NCBI GenBank assembly: GCA_963597355.1
Contig: CAVBPR010000020.1
Location: forward strand, 1 to 64,000
From: UMGS1766 sp963597355
Lineage (GTDB): Bacteria > Bacillota > Clostridia > Oscillospirales > Oscillospiraceae
Direction: 5' to 3'
DNA length: 64,000 nt
Below the pieces are notes generated by a model. That model was given only the letters and a program-made list of their open reading frames with translations, did no database searches and was not told the DNA's origin. The translations under genes were made by a program, and so were the position numbers. This document shows, piece by piece, positions 25,428 to 33,785 of this stretch. The stretch's first letter is position 1; each line of letters opens with the position of its first letter.

Positions 25428-26342
25428 ATGGAACGCATTGGCTTTATCGGCTTAGGCATCATGGGCGTGCCCATGGCCCTCAATCTCTGCAAGGCGGGAT
25501 ATCCCCTTTCTGTATATGCCCGAAATCCGGCCGCCATCCAGCGTCTGACGGATGCAGGCGCACAGGTACAGGCCCTCTCCCTCCAGGAATTAGGGGCAAG
25601 CTGTGACGTTGTGTTCACGATTTTGCCCGATGGTCCGGTTGTCGATTCCGTTCTTTTCGGTGAAAACGGGATTGCCGCCGCAATGCGGCCCGGCACACTG
25701 GTGGTGGACATGACCTCCGTCACCCCGGAAGAGTCCCGCTCCTTCGCCTGTCGGCTGGCACAGCGGGAGATTCACTTTCTGGATGCGCCGGTTTCCGGCG
25801 GAGAGCCAAAGGCCATTGACGGCACGCTGGCCTTTATGGTGGGCGGAAAAGAGGCCGATTTCCGCCGCGCTGTGCCCTATTTTCAAGCCATGGGGGCATC
25901 CTGGCTGCTGGTGGGAGACTGGGGCTGCGGCAGCATCGCAAAGCTGTCCAACCAGATCATTGTCAACCTGACCATCTCTGCGGTATCCGAGGCGCTGGTG
26001 CTGGCCGCCAAGGCAGGCGCCGACCCGGAGCGGGTGTATCAGGCCATTCGGGGCGGTTTTGCCGGCAGCACGGTGCTGGACGCGAAAGCGCCTATGATGC
26101 TTGCCCGCGATTTCACCCCCGGCGGCAAGATTTCCATCATTTTAAAAGACCTCAAAAATGTCATGTCCTCCGCCCACACTCTGGACGTTCCCCTTCCCCT
26201 GTCCGCCCAGCTGCTGGAGATTCTCCAGGCCCTCAAGGTAAGCGGCCATCAGGACGAGGATCATTCCGGCATCGTGCAGTATTTCGAGTCTCTGGCAGGG
26301 ATCGAAGTCCGGGGCGGTGAAACCCAGTCAAACAACAACTGA
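25428..26342 (+). CDS. Beta-hydroxyacid dehydrogenase, 2-hydroxy-3-oxopropionate reductase-like
   Basis: 304 residues from the ATG at 25428 with CAGGAG upstream; the frame is open further upstream but lacks a start signal. NAD(P)-binding GFIGLGIMGVPMALNL, substrate-binding DAPVSGGEPKAIDGTLAFMVGG and catalytic lysine in KLSNQIIV are all present. GSTVLDAKAPMMLARDFTPGGKI matches tartronate-semialdehyde reductases (GarR/GlxR) somewhat better than 3-hydroxyisobutyrate dehydrogenases, but specificity cannot be fixed by eye. A single-gene unit without pathway neighbours. Confidence 0.85.
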   Translation: MERIGFIGLGIMGVPMALNLCKAGYPLSVYARNPAAIQRLTDAGAQVQALSLQELGASCDVVFTILPDGPVVDSVLFGENGIAAAMRPGTLVVDMTSVTPEESRSFACRLAQREIHFLDAPVSGGEPKAIDGTLAFMVGGKEADFRRAVPYFQAMGASWLLVGDWGCGSIAKLSNQIIVNLTISAVSEALVLAAKAGADPERVYQAIRGGFAGSTVLDAKAPMMLARDFTPGGKISIILKDLKNVMSSAHTLDVPLPLSAQLLEILQALKVSGHQDEDHSGIVQYFESLAGIEVRGGETQSNNN

Positions 26343-26348
26343 TACATA

Positions 26349-26389
26349 TAAAACTCCCTCTGTGATGACTCACAGAGGGAGTTTCTCTT
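26349..26389. terminator. Bidirectional terminator
   Basis: Perfect 15-base arms AAACTCCCTCTGTGA (26352-26366) and TCACAGAGGGAGTTT (26371-26385) between convergent genes, with T-rich flanks on both strands. Confidence 0.85.
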
Positions 26390-26395
26390 ACCTGT

Positions 26396-27118
26396 TTAAA
26401 GTACCTTGGACAAAAATTCCTGGGTGCGGGACTCCTTCGGATTGGAGAAAATCTCATCCGGCTTGCCCTGCTCCACAATGTGGCCTCCGTCCATGAACAG
26501 CACACGGGTGCCAACCTCACGGGCAAAGCCCATCTCGTGGGTCACAACCGCCATGGTCATGCCTTCCTGAGCCACTTCCTTCATGATCTCCAGCACCTCG
26601 CCCACCATTTCCGGGTCCAGTGCCGAGGTCGGTTCATCAAACAACATCATCTTCGGCTTCATCATCAGCGCCCGGGCGATGGCGATGCGCTGCTTCTGAC
26701 CGCCGGAAAGCTGCGCCGGATAGGACAGCGCCTTGTCCGGCAATCCGACCCGCTCCAGCATCTTTTCCGCTTCCGCTTCTGCCTCGTCTTTCTTCAGCAG
26801 TCCCAGTTTTACGGGTGCCAGCGTCATGTTTCCCATAACGGAAAGGTTGTTGAACAGATTGAAGTGCTGGAACACCATGCCCATGTGCTGGCGCACCTTG
26901 TCGATGTCCACCTTGGGATCGGTGATGTCCTGGCCGTCAAAGATGATCTGGCCGGAGGTGGGAACTTCCAGCAGATTCAGGCAGCGGAGGAAGGTGGATT
27001 TGCCGGAGCCGGAGGGGCCGATGATAACCACCTTTTCTCCGGTTTCGATGGACTCGGAAATGTCGTCCAGCACCACATGGCTGCCGAACGCTTTTGTCAG
27101 ATGTTTAACGGCGATCAC
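26396..27118 (-). CDS. Polar amino-acid ABC importer, ATPase
   Basis: 240 residues, the whole GlnQ/HisP type: Walker [10 protein letters not shown], signature [14 protein letters not shown], Walker [15 protein letters not shown] and switch histidine VTHEM. Unlike the ATPase at 10949-12037 it ends right after the ABC domain. It overlaps the permease gene by 14 bases and ends the operon at a strong terminator. Confidence 0.93.
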   Translation of the reverse strand: MIAVKHLTKAFGSHVVLDDISESIETGEKVVIIGPSGSGKSTFLRCLNLLEVPTSGQIIFDGQDITDPKVDIDKVRQHMGMVFQHFNLFNNLSVMGNMTLAPVKLGLLKKDEAEAEAEKMLERVGLPDKALSYPAQLSGGQKQRIAIARALMMKPKMMLFDEPTSALDPEMVGEVLEIMKEVAQEGMTMAVVTHEMGFAREVGTRVLFMDGGHIVEQGKPDEIFSNPKESRTQEFLSKVL

Positions 27119-27854
27119 TTGCTCTCAGCCTCCTCTCCAGAATACCCAGCAGCCAGGTGAAGATGATGACCATAATCAGGTACACCACGGAAACGCCCAG
27201 CAGGGGGAACATATAGTCGTAGGTTTTTGCCGAAACCGCTTTTGCCGCATACAGCAGCTCCTTGCCGGCAATGACCGAGATCAGAGACGTGTCCTTCAGC
27301 AGGGTAATGTACTCATTGCCCAGTGCCGGAAGGATGTTTTTGATGGCCTGAGGCACCACCACGTGGGTCATGGTGGTCATATAGTCCAGACCCAGGCTGC
27401 GGCCGGCCTCCATCTGCCCCTTGTCGATGCTCATCAGACCGGAACGGATGATTTCGGACACATAAGCGCCGGAGTTGATGCCCAGACCCAGTGCGCCAAC
27501 CAGGGTGAAGTTACGGCTGGATTTGAACACGACAAAGCCCAGAATCATCAGCTGAACGATGGCAGGAGTGCCGCGCACGATGGTAATATACACCTTGGTA
27601 ATGACGTTAAATACGCCCAGTATTGCGCTGCCGATGCTGTTGCGGCCGGGGCGGCGCTGGTCATAGGCCACGCGAATCAAAGCCGTCACAACGCCCAGAA
27701 GCACGCCCAGAAGCAGGGCCAGGACGGTCACCTCTATGGTGCGTCCCAAACCGGAAACATACAGTTCCCACCGCCCGTTGGCGATAAAGCTCTTATAAAA
27801 GTTCTGTGCGAATGCGGTGTCGGCAAAGCTGGCGGCCGCGATCATTCCTGTCAC
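27105..27854 (-). CDS. Polar amino-acid ABC importer, permease
   Basis: 249 residues from a GTG at 27854 (AGGTG eight bases upstream). HisM/GlnP-type permease with about five helices, the family entry [17 protein letters not shown] and the coupling loop [26 protein letters not shown]. Forms the membrane channel for the binding protein encoded upstream. Confidence 0.92.
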   Translation of the reverse strand: MTGMIAAASFADTAFAQNFYKSFIANGRWELYVSGLGRTIEVTVLALLLGVLLGVVTALIRVAYDQRRPGRNSIGSAILGVFNVITKVYITIVRGTPAIVQLMILGFVVFKSSRNFTLVGALGLGINSGAYVSEIIRSGLMSIDKGQMEAGRSLGLDYMTTMTHVVVPQAIKNILPALGNEYITLLKDTSLISVIAGKELLYAAKAVSAKTYDYMFPLLGVSVVYLIMVIIFTWLLGILERRLRASDRR

Positions 27855-27896
27855 AGTTCACTCACCTCGTTGGTTTTTTGATGTTAAAAGGGAATC

Positions 27897-27920
27897 AGGG
27901 GCGGCCGTTGGGCCGTCCCT
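27897..27920 (-). other. Intercistronic stem-loop
   Basis: AGGGGCGGCC (27897-27906) pairs with GGCCGTCCCT (27911-27920), with one G-T, in the gap between binding-protein and permease genes. No T run follows on the minus strand. Such hairpins usually protect the upstream message, giving more binding protein than permease. Confidence 0.6.
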
Positions 27921-27942
27921 GTATTGCGTCATGTTAAAACGC

Positions 27943-28767
27943 TCAGTCGGCGTTGATGTACTTTGCGACAATGCTGTCCAGAGTGCCGTCTGCCTGCAGC
28001 TCAGCCAGAACCACGTTGACTTCCTTCACCAGAGCCTCGTTGCTCAGATTCATGGCTGCGCAGTAGTCCTCGGTGGTGTAAGCGGTGTCCAGCAGCTTCA
28101 GGCCGTCGTTCTCGGAAACGAAGGTCTCAGCAGGCATCTTGTCGATGACCACTGCGTCTACCTGGCCGTTCATCAGTGCCTGAACGGCAGCTGCGCCGTT
28201 ATCATAGGCAGCCACATGATCATCACCGAAGTCGTCGCTGCAGTAGAGATAGCCGGTGGTGCCGCGCTGGGTGCCGATCATGCTGGCGTTTGCCAGGTCA
28301 TCGGGGCCGGCGATAGTGGAGTCTGCCTTGACGATGATCGCCTGAACGCCCTGAGCATAGGAATCGGAGAAGGCCATCAGCTCTGCACGCTCGTCGGTGT
28401 AGGTCAGGCCGGCCAGCACGATGTCGCACTTGCCCTGCTGAACTGCAGTCAGAGCGGCGTCGAAGTCCATGTCATCGATCTGCAGCTCCAGACCCAGCTT
28501 TTCCGCAATGGCGGAAGCGATCTCCACGTCGATGCCCTCGAAGCCGGTGCCGTTCACGCCTTCACCGTCTGCAACCATCTCATAGGGAGGGAACTGAGCA
28601 TTGGTGGCCATGATCAGCTTGCCGGACTCGATGGTCGTTACCTCGGAAGAGGCGGAAGAGCTGGAACCGGAGGCACTCTTGTCGGCGGTGGAACCGTTGC
28701 TGCCGCAGGCGGTCAGCAGTGCGAAGCACATGCTCATTGCCAGCAGCAGAGAAATCAACTTTTTCAT
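27943..28767 (-). CDS. Polar amino-acid ABC importer, substrate-binding lipoprotein
   Basis: 274 residues from the second of two close ATGs (28767), six bases after GGAGAG. Lipobox LLTAC. SBP_bac_3 fold with LIMATNAQFPPYEM, the GFEGIDVEIASAIAEKLG signature and DIVLAGLTYTDERAELMAFSDSY. The arginine in TDERAELM and the aspartate late in the domain are the usual amino-acid contacts. First gene of a three-gene importer operon; ligand not determinable, cystine or another polar amino acid being typical. Confidence 0.92.
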   Translation of the reverse strand: MKKLISLLLAMSMCFALLTACGSNGSTADKSASGSSSSASSEVTTIESGKLIMATNAQFPPYEMVADGEGVNGTGFEGIDVEIASAIAEKLGLELQIDDMDFDAALTAVQQGKCDIVLAGLTYTDERAELMAFSDSYAQGVQAIIVKADSTIAGPDDLANASMIGTQRGTTGYLYCSDDFGDDHVAAYDNGAAAVQALMNGQVDAVVIDKMPAETFVSENDGLKLLDTAYTTEDYCAAMNLSNEALVKEVNVVLAELQADGTLDSIVAKYINAD

Positions 28768-28820
28768 TTTCATCTCTCCATATACATATAATTTCTATTC
28801 GGTCAAATCCGATTGTTTGC

Positions 28821-28849
28821 ATTATACACTTGAATAGGGAAGTTCGCAA
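28821..28849 (-). promoter_or_regulatory. Promoter of amino-acid importer
   Basis: Minus strand TTGCGA (28849-28844), 17-base spacer, TATAAT (28826-28821), 54 bases from the start. Confidence 0.65.
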
Positions 28850-28990
28850 GAGTCTATCCTGCATTTTCAGCCGCTGCAGCCGATTTTTGTCGGGATCAAA
28901 CCGATATTTTTGAATTTTGCGCCGTTTCTTATCGCATTTTCAGCCTGCATATTCTGTGCATTTGCATAAAAATGCATCCGCTGTTATCGA

Positions 28991-30385
28991 TTACTCTCCC
29001 AGACGGCCGGCGATCACTCTTGCCACCTTGATTCCGGATGCCCCTGCCTGCGCCAGACCCCGGGTTGTGCCGGCGCCATCGCCGATGGCAAAGAAGTTCT
29101 TCATGGGCGTTTCCAGCTCCCGGGTGAGCTCAATGCGGCTGGAGTAGAACTTCACCTCGGCGCCGTAAAGCAGGGTGTCGTAATTGGCGGTGCCCGGGGC
29201 GATCTTGTCCAGCGCGTAGATCATCTCAATGATGTCGTCCAGCTGACGCTTCGGCAGGGCTAGAGACAGGTCGCCGGGGATCGCAGCAGTCAGGGTAGGA
29301 CGGGTGAAGGAATGGCTCAGTCGGTGGGCATTGGTGCGAACCCCCTTTACCAGGTCGCCAAACCGCTGCACCAGCACGCCGCCGGCCAGCATATTGCTCA
29401 GAGAGGCGATGTGCTTGCCATAGCGATAGGGTTCATCGAAGGGCTCGGTAAACTTGTTGCTCACCAGCAGGGCAAAGTTGGTGTTCTCGCTGCGGAGAGA
29501 GGGGTCGGAGTAGCTGTGGCCGTTGACGGTGTTGATGCCCTCCACATTTTCTGCCACCACATGGCCGTAGGGATTCATGCAGAAGGTGCGCACGCTGTCG
29601 CCGTACTGCTTGGTGCGGTAGACCAGCTTGGACTCATACACCACGTCGGTGATGTGCTCAAACACCTTGGCCGGCAGCTCCACCCGCACGCCGATGTCCA
29701 CCTGGTTGTTGATCAGGTGAATGCCCAGCCGGCGGCACTCCGCCGCAAACCACTCAGCACCGGAACGGCCGGGGGCTGCCACCAGATAGGTGGTCTCCAC
29801 CGTTTCCCCGTTTTTCAAGGTCAGCTGATAGCCTGCATCCACCGGGTCGATCCGCTCCACCGGAGTGCGGAAGCGATAGTCGATTTTGTCCTTCAGGTAT
29901 TCATAGATGTTGGCCAGAATCCGCAGGTTGTTCTCGGTTCCCAGGTGCTTGCACTGGGCCTGCAGCAGGTGCAGGTCATAGGCCAGTGCCTTCTTCTCCA
30001 GCGCCTGCGCCTCGGGGGTGGCGGTAGAAAAGCATTGGGTGGTGGCGCCGAACTGAACGTTAACGCTGTCCACATAGCGGATCAACTCCATGACCTCGCC
30101 ATCGGACATATAGTCCGTCAGCCAGCCACCGAATGCGGTGGTGAAATTGAACTTGCCATCGGAAAAAGCACCGGCGCCGCCAAAACCGCACATGGTGTCG
30201 CAAATGCTGCAATTGACGCAGTGATCCACTTTTCCGGCAACAATCGGACAGTGGCGGGAATAGATGTCCGCTCCCTGATCCAGCACCAGCACCTGCAGCT
30301 CCGGACGCAGTTTTTTCAGCTCATAACCGGCAAAAATGCCCGCCTCGCCGCATCCGATGATCGCAACGTCATAATGGGTGTTCAT
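28991..30385 (-). CDS. FAD-dependent dehydrogenase (COG2509-like) with CxxC cluster
   Basis: 464 residues; AGGAGG precedes the ATG. The N-terminal dinucleotide fold is VAIIGCGEAGIFAGYEL, and the C-terminal FAD motif is FFAIGDGAGTTRGLAQAGASG. Between them lies a cysteine-rich segment HCVNCSICDTMCGFGGAGAFSDGK that is typical of this family of uncharacterised NAD(FAD)-utilising dehydrogenases. The reaction and electron partner are unknown. A single-gene unit whose promoter carries a palindrome over the -35 box. Confidence 0.85.
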   Translation of the reverse strand: MNTHYDVAIIGCGEAGIFAGYELKKLRPELQVLVLDQGADIYSRHCPIVAGKVDHCVNCSICDTMCGFGGAGAFSDGKFNFTTAFGGWLTDYMSDGEVMELIRYVDSVNVQFGATTQCFSTATPEAQALEKKALAYDLHLLQAQCKHLGTENNLRILANIYEYLKDKIDYRFRTPVERIDPVDAGYQLTLKNGETVETTYLVAAPGRSGAEWFAAECRRLGIHLINNQVDIGVRVELPAKVFEHITDVVYESKLVYRTKQYGDSVRTFCMNPYGHVVAENVEGINTVNGHSYSDPSLRSENTNFALLVSNKFTEPFDEPYRYGKHIASLSNMLAGGVLVQRFGDLVKGVRTNAHRLSHSFTRPTLTAAIPGDLSLALPKRQLDDIIEMIYALDKIAPGTANYDTLLYGAEVKFYSSRIELTRELETPMKNFFAIGDGAGTTRGLAQAGASGIKVARVIAGRLGE

Positions 30386-30471
30386 AAATTTTCCGTTCCT
30401 CCTGTTTTTTTACACCGTGCGCTGGAAACCGCAGTCGGCTCATGGCAAAGAAGCGCACAAAAATACACTTT

Positions 30472-30503
30472 ATTATATACTATTCAACCCTTGCACTGCA
30501 AGG
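30472..30503 (-). promoter_or_regulatory. Promoter of the flavoprotein gene
   Basis: Minus strand TTGCAG (30501-30496), 18-base spacer, TATAAT (30477-30472). The near-perfect palindrome CCTTGCACTGCAAGG (30489-30503) covers the -35 box and could be an operator. Confidence 0.5.
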
Positions 30504-30528
30504 ATTTTTCTGCTTTTTCAAAGCAAAA

Positions 30529-30540
30529 CCCTCTGCGGAA
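30529..30540 (-). terminator. Distal arm of a terminator split by the insertion sequence
   Basis: CCCTCTGCGGAA here is complementary to TTCCGCAGAGGG formed by 30543 plus 31828-31838. Removing the element and one AAT repeat restores a 12-base stem with a two-base loop followed, on the minus strand, by TTTTGCTTT: the original terminator of the ABC operon ending at 31872. Confidence 0.75.
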
Positions 30541-30602
30541 AATTGAACTGCTCCAGTTTGTACGGACAGCACAAAAAGCCCCCTATGTAGGCGATATGAA
30601 GT

Positions 30603-31460
30603 TTAAGCGGAGTGGCGCAGCGTTAGCGGCGCCATTCCAGTCTTTGTCTGGATGCGCTCGTGGTTGTAGAAATGAATATAACGATCAATCATTTCATTGG
30701 CTTCATTAAAGGACACCGGTTTGTGTCTGTAAATACACTCGGTTTTGAGAATGGAGAAAAAATTTTCTGCCATCGCATTGTCATAGCAGTTCCCGCGTCT
30801 TGACATGGACGGAGTTATACCGTATTTTTGAGTTAGCTTGAAATATGCTTGGGATGTATATTGAAAGCCTTGGTCGCTGTGGAGGTGCAACTCCGCAGCG
30901 ACCCTCTTTTGCTCTTTGCGCATAGCAAGGCGGATCGTGTCCAACACAAGGTTAACCGTTTGTTCTGTGCCAGTCTTATAAGCGACAATGCTGTTATCGT
31001 ATAGATCCCGGATCATTGACAGATACAGAACGCCTTGCTTTGTGTGTATATACGAAATGTCTGTGACCCATTTTCTGTTAGGCTTGTCAGCATGAAACTG
31101 CCTGTTGAGCAGGTTCTCATAGCGATGCAGCTGCTGTCCCATGTTGACCCACTTCCTTCGACGGCGGATTTCAGACAACAGATCGTATTTTTTCATCACA
31201 CGCAGAATGGTTTTGGGGTTGTAATGTATGCCTTTGGATTCCAACGCAAGACACATCCTGCGATATCCGTACGTGTTGAAGCTTTTTTCCTGCTGCTGGC
31301 GGATTGCTGCCGCCAGTTCCGCATCCTTTTCCGGCTTTCCTATCCTACGGACAAAATCATAGTACCCGCTTCGTGATACTCCAAAAAATCGACACATTGT
31401 GGATACTGAATATTCCGACCGATGACGATGGATAACAGCGTACTTTGCCCGTGGCCTCAC
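30603..31460 (-). CDS. IS3-family transposase OrfB (DDE)
   Basis: 285 residues from a GTG at 31460 that overlaps the OrfA stop (GTGA). Catalytic core: first D in WVTDISYIHT, second D in LHSDQGFQYTS, E in AMAENFFSILKTE, preceded by the family's SRRGNCYDN. The N-terminal HTH_21-like part is SVSTMCRFFGVSRSGYYDF. OrfB lies in the -1 frame relative to OrfA; a frameshifted OrfAB product is usual in IS3 elements, but the GTGA overlap also allows coupling. Confidence 0.95.
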   Translation of the reverse strand: MRPRAKYAVIHRHRSEYSVSTMCRFFGVSRSGYYDFVRRIGKPEKDAELAAAIRQQQEKSFNTYGYRRMCLALESKGIHYNPKTILRVMKKYDLLSEIRRRRKWVNMGQQLHRYENLLNRQFHADKPNRKWVTDISYIHTKQGVLYLSMIRDLYDNSIVAYKTGTEQTVNLVLDTIRLAMRKEQKRVAAELHLHSDQGFQYTSQAYFKLTQKYGITPSMSRRGNCYDNAMAENFFSILKTECIYRHKPVSFNEANEMIDRYIHFYNHERIQTKTGMAPLTLRHSA

Positions 31461-31744
31461 TTCCTTTCTATGGATTGCAGAAAATCCCGCAATAGTTCAT
31501 TCTCCATTTTCAGCCGCTTGTTTTCGTACTTGTACTCGGCTAATGTTTTTGCAGGCTTACGGCCTCGCTGCTTAGGAATACCTTCTGCATTCCGCCTACG
31601 TTCTCTTTTCAGCAGTTCCTTGACTACATACTTGTCCTTAAATCCGTAGTATTCGGCAATCTCCCGCTGCGTTTTCCCTGCTTCTATCATTGCTTTAATC
31701 TCTGGATACAGCAACTGTACATGGGTATAATCTCTTTTTGACAT
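31457..31744 (-). CDS. IS3-family transposase OrfA (DNA-binding)
   Basis: 95 residues. A helix-turn-helix (AGKTQREIAEYYGFKDKYVV, about 23-42) binds the element ends; a leucine-rich coiled coil (YKYENKRLKMENELLRDFL) mediates multimerisation. Its ribosome site GGGGGTG lies inside the inverted repeat at 31750-31789. Confidence 0.93.
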   Translation of the reverse strand: MSKRDYTHVQLLYPEIKAMIEAGKTQREIAEYYGFKDKYVVKELLKRERRRNAEGIPKQRGRKPAKTLAEYKYENKRLKMENELLRDFLQSIERK

Positions 31745-31749
31745 AACAG

Positions 31750-31789
31750 CACCCCCTGATGTAGCTCTATTTTCCTACATCAGGGGGTG
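31750..31789 (-). repeat. Subterminal perfect hairpin of the insertion sequence
   Basis: CACCCCCTGATGTAG (31750-31764) and CTACATCAGGGGGTG (31775-31789), 15 of 15 bases. On the minus strand the second-transcribed arm contains the OrfA ribosome site (GGGGGTG, five bases before the ATG), so messages entering from outside would fold it away. Confidence 0.85.
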
Positions 31790-31871
31790 TTTTGTCTATT
31801 GTCCGTTTTTACTGGTTCTGTTCAAATTCCGCAGAGGGGCTTGTATCGGTTCTTATAAATTGCGTGTCCTA

Positions 31872-33785
31872 TCAGGTCAACTGGAACTGACCGGTGTAGA
31901 GCTGGTAATACCGGCCCTTCTGGTCCAGCAGCTCCTGATGGCTGCCTTTTTCCGCAATCTCGCCGGCCTCGATTACGGCGATGGCGTTGGCGTTGCGGAT
32001 GGTGGACAGACGGTGGGCAATGACGAACACCGTGCGGTTTTCCATCAGAGCATCCATGCCCTTGCTGATGTGCGCCTCGGTACGGGTGTCGATGGAGGAG
32101 GTTGCCTCGTCCAGCACCATAACCGGAGGATCTGCCACGGCGGCCCGGGCGATTGCCAGCAGCTGCCGCTGACCCTGACTCAGGTTGGCACCGTCGCCGG
32201 TGACCATGGTCTGATAGCCGTCCGGCAGGCGGCGGATAAAGCCGTCGGCATTGGCGGTCTTTGCCGCGGCAATGCACTCCTCATCGGTGGCATCCAGCCG
32301 GCCGTAGCGGATGTTGTCCATCACGGTGCCGGTGAACAGGTGGGTATCCTGCAGCACAGCGCCCAGAGAGTGGCGCAGAGAATCCTTCTGGATGTCCTTC
32401 ACGTCGATGCCGTCATAGGTGATCGTGCCGGACTGAATTTCGTAGAAACGGTTGATCAGGTTGGTAATGGTGGTCTTGCCTGCGCCGGTAGAGCCGACAA
32501 AAGCGATCTTCTGACCCGGCTTTGCATAGACATTGATGTGGTGGAGCACTTCCTTCTCCGGCACATAGCCGAAGCACACATCGTTGAAGCGCACATCGCC
32601 CCGGAGATCCACCAGACGGAAGCCACCGTTTTCCGGCACCTTCCATGCCCAGTGCTCCTGCTTGCCTGCCGGTTCCTTGCCCTCGCAGAGGACATGGTTT
32701 TCGTCCCAATAGGCCTGAACCAGAGTGACCTTGCCCTCGTCCACCTCCGGCTCGGTATCCATGACCTCAAAGATGCGCTCTGCACCGGCCATAGCCGCCA
32801 GCACGGTGGTCATCTGCATGGCAATCTGGTTGATGGGCTGGGACAGCTGCTTGGCATAGGTCAGGAAGGACACCAGACCGCCTACGTCAAAGCCGCTGAT
32901 CACGCTGAGAACGCCGCCCAGCACAGCGGTGACCGCATAGCCTACGTTGGTCAGCTGAGCGGAAATCGGCATCATCATCATGGAATAGGTCGTTGCCCGG
33001 GAGGCAGCCACACGATAGTTTTCGTTCAGCTGTTCAAATTCGGTGCGGGAGGCCTCTTCATGGGTAAAGGCTTTGATGACCTTCAGACCCTCGATGTCCT
33101 CCTGTACAGCGCCGTTCACTGCGCCCAGCGCCTTCTGCTGGTTGCGGTATTCCTTCTGGCTCATGCCGCCCAGCTTTTTGAAGGCCAGGGTGATCAGCAC
33201 CAGAACCACCAGAGAAATCAGGAACAGCAGCGGGCTGAGCACCAGCATCATTACCACTGTTGCGACAAAGGAAATTGCACTGCTCAGCAGCTGCACAACG
33301 CTCTGCTCCAGCGCCAGCTGGACGTTGTCGGCATCGTTGGTAAAGCGGCTCATCAGCTCTCCGTGGGGATGCTGGTCAAAGTAGCTCAAGGGCAGCTCCT
33401 GCAGCTTTTCAAACAGCTCCCGGCGCATCTGGTTACAGCCCTTCTGAGCCAGCTGAGCCATCAGATTGGCCTGGAGATAGGCCGTAGCCGCCATCAGGCA
33501 GTAGACCAGGCTCATAATCAGAATGCCGCTGCCCAGAGCGGGGAACACATTGCTTCCGGACTTGACTGCGTCCGTCAAACCATTGATGATGGGCCGCAGG
33601 GCATAGGTGCCGGCAACGCCGGAAAGGGCGGACAGCACCACGCTGATCAGCGCGCCGATCAGCATCAGTGGGCGGCGGGTCAGGTAGCTGAAGGTGCGCA
33701 GAGCCGTGCCCTTCAGATCCTTCGGCTTGCCGAAGCCTCTGCGGCTGCCGGGGCCGCCCACCGGCTTGCTATTCTTTTCAGCCAT
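31872..33785 (-). CDS. ABC exporter half-transporter, canonical ATPase
   Basis: 637 residues. A basic, Gly-rich N-terminus (MAEKNSKPVGGPGSRRGFGKPKDLKG) precedes six helices and an ATPase with Walker A VGSTGAGKTTI, signature LSQGQRQLLAIARA and Walker B VMVLDEATSSID. An insert of about 30 residues lies between the membrane and ATPase parts (YWDENHVLCEGKEPAGKQEHW). It pairs with the upstream gene, which overlaps by eight bases, as the catalytically competent half of a heterodimer. Its terminator has been split by the insertion sequence downstream. Confidence 0.9.
   Translation of the reverse strand: MAEKNSKPVGGPGSRRGFGKPKDLKGTALRTFSYLTRRPLMLIGALISVVLSALSGVAGTYALRPIINGLTDAVKSGSNVFPALGSGILIMSLVYCLMAATAYLQANLMAQLAQKGCNQMRRELFEKLQELPLSYFDQHPHGELMSRFTNDADNVQLALEQSVVQLLSSAISFVATVVMMLVLSPLLFLISLVVLVLITLAFKKLGGMSQKEYRNQQKALGAVNGAVQEDIEGLKVIKAFTHEEASRTEFEQLNENYRVAASRATTYSMMMMPISAQLTNVGYAVTAVLGGVLSVISGFDVGGLVSFLTYAKQLSQPINQIAMQMTTVLAAMAGAERIFEVMDTEPEVDEGKVTLVQAYWDENHVLCEGKEPAGKQEHWAWKVPENGGFRLVDLRGDVRFNDVCFGYVPEKEVLHHINVYAKPGQKIAFVGSTGAGKTTITNLINRFYEIQSGTITYDGIDVKDIQKDSLRHSLGAVLQDTHLFTGTVMDNIRYGRLDATDEECIAAAKTANADGFIRRLPDGYQTMVTGDGANLSQGQRQLLAIARAAVADPPVMVLDEATSSIDTRTEAHISKGMDALMENRTVFVIAHRLSTIRNANAIAVIEAGEIAEKGSHQELLDQKGRYYQLYTGQFQLT

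Larger units (their letters stand above)
30544..31824 (-). mobile_element. Intact IS3-family insertion sequence (IS150-like)
   Basis: 1281 bases. Imperfect terminal inverted repeats of about 50 bases start TGAACTGCTCCAGT at the left and TGAACAGAACCAGT (reverse complement) at the right, then share ACGGACA, CCCCCT and ATGTAGG. A 3-base target duplication AAT flanks it (30541-30543 and 31825-31827). Both transposase frames are open with all catalytic residues, so it may be active. It sits in the loop of a terminator hairpin. Confidence 0.92.
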
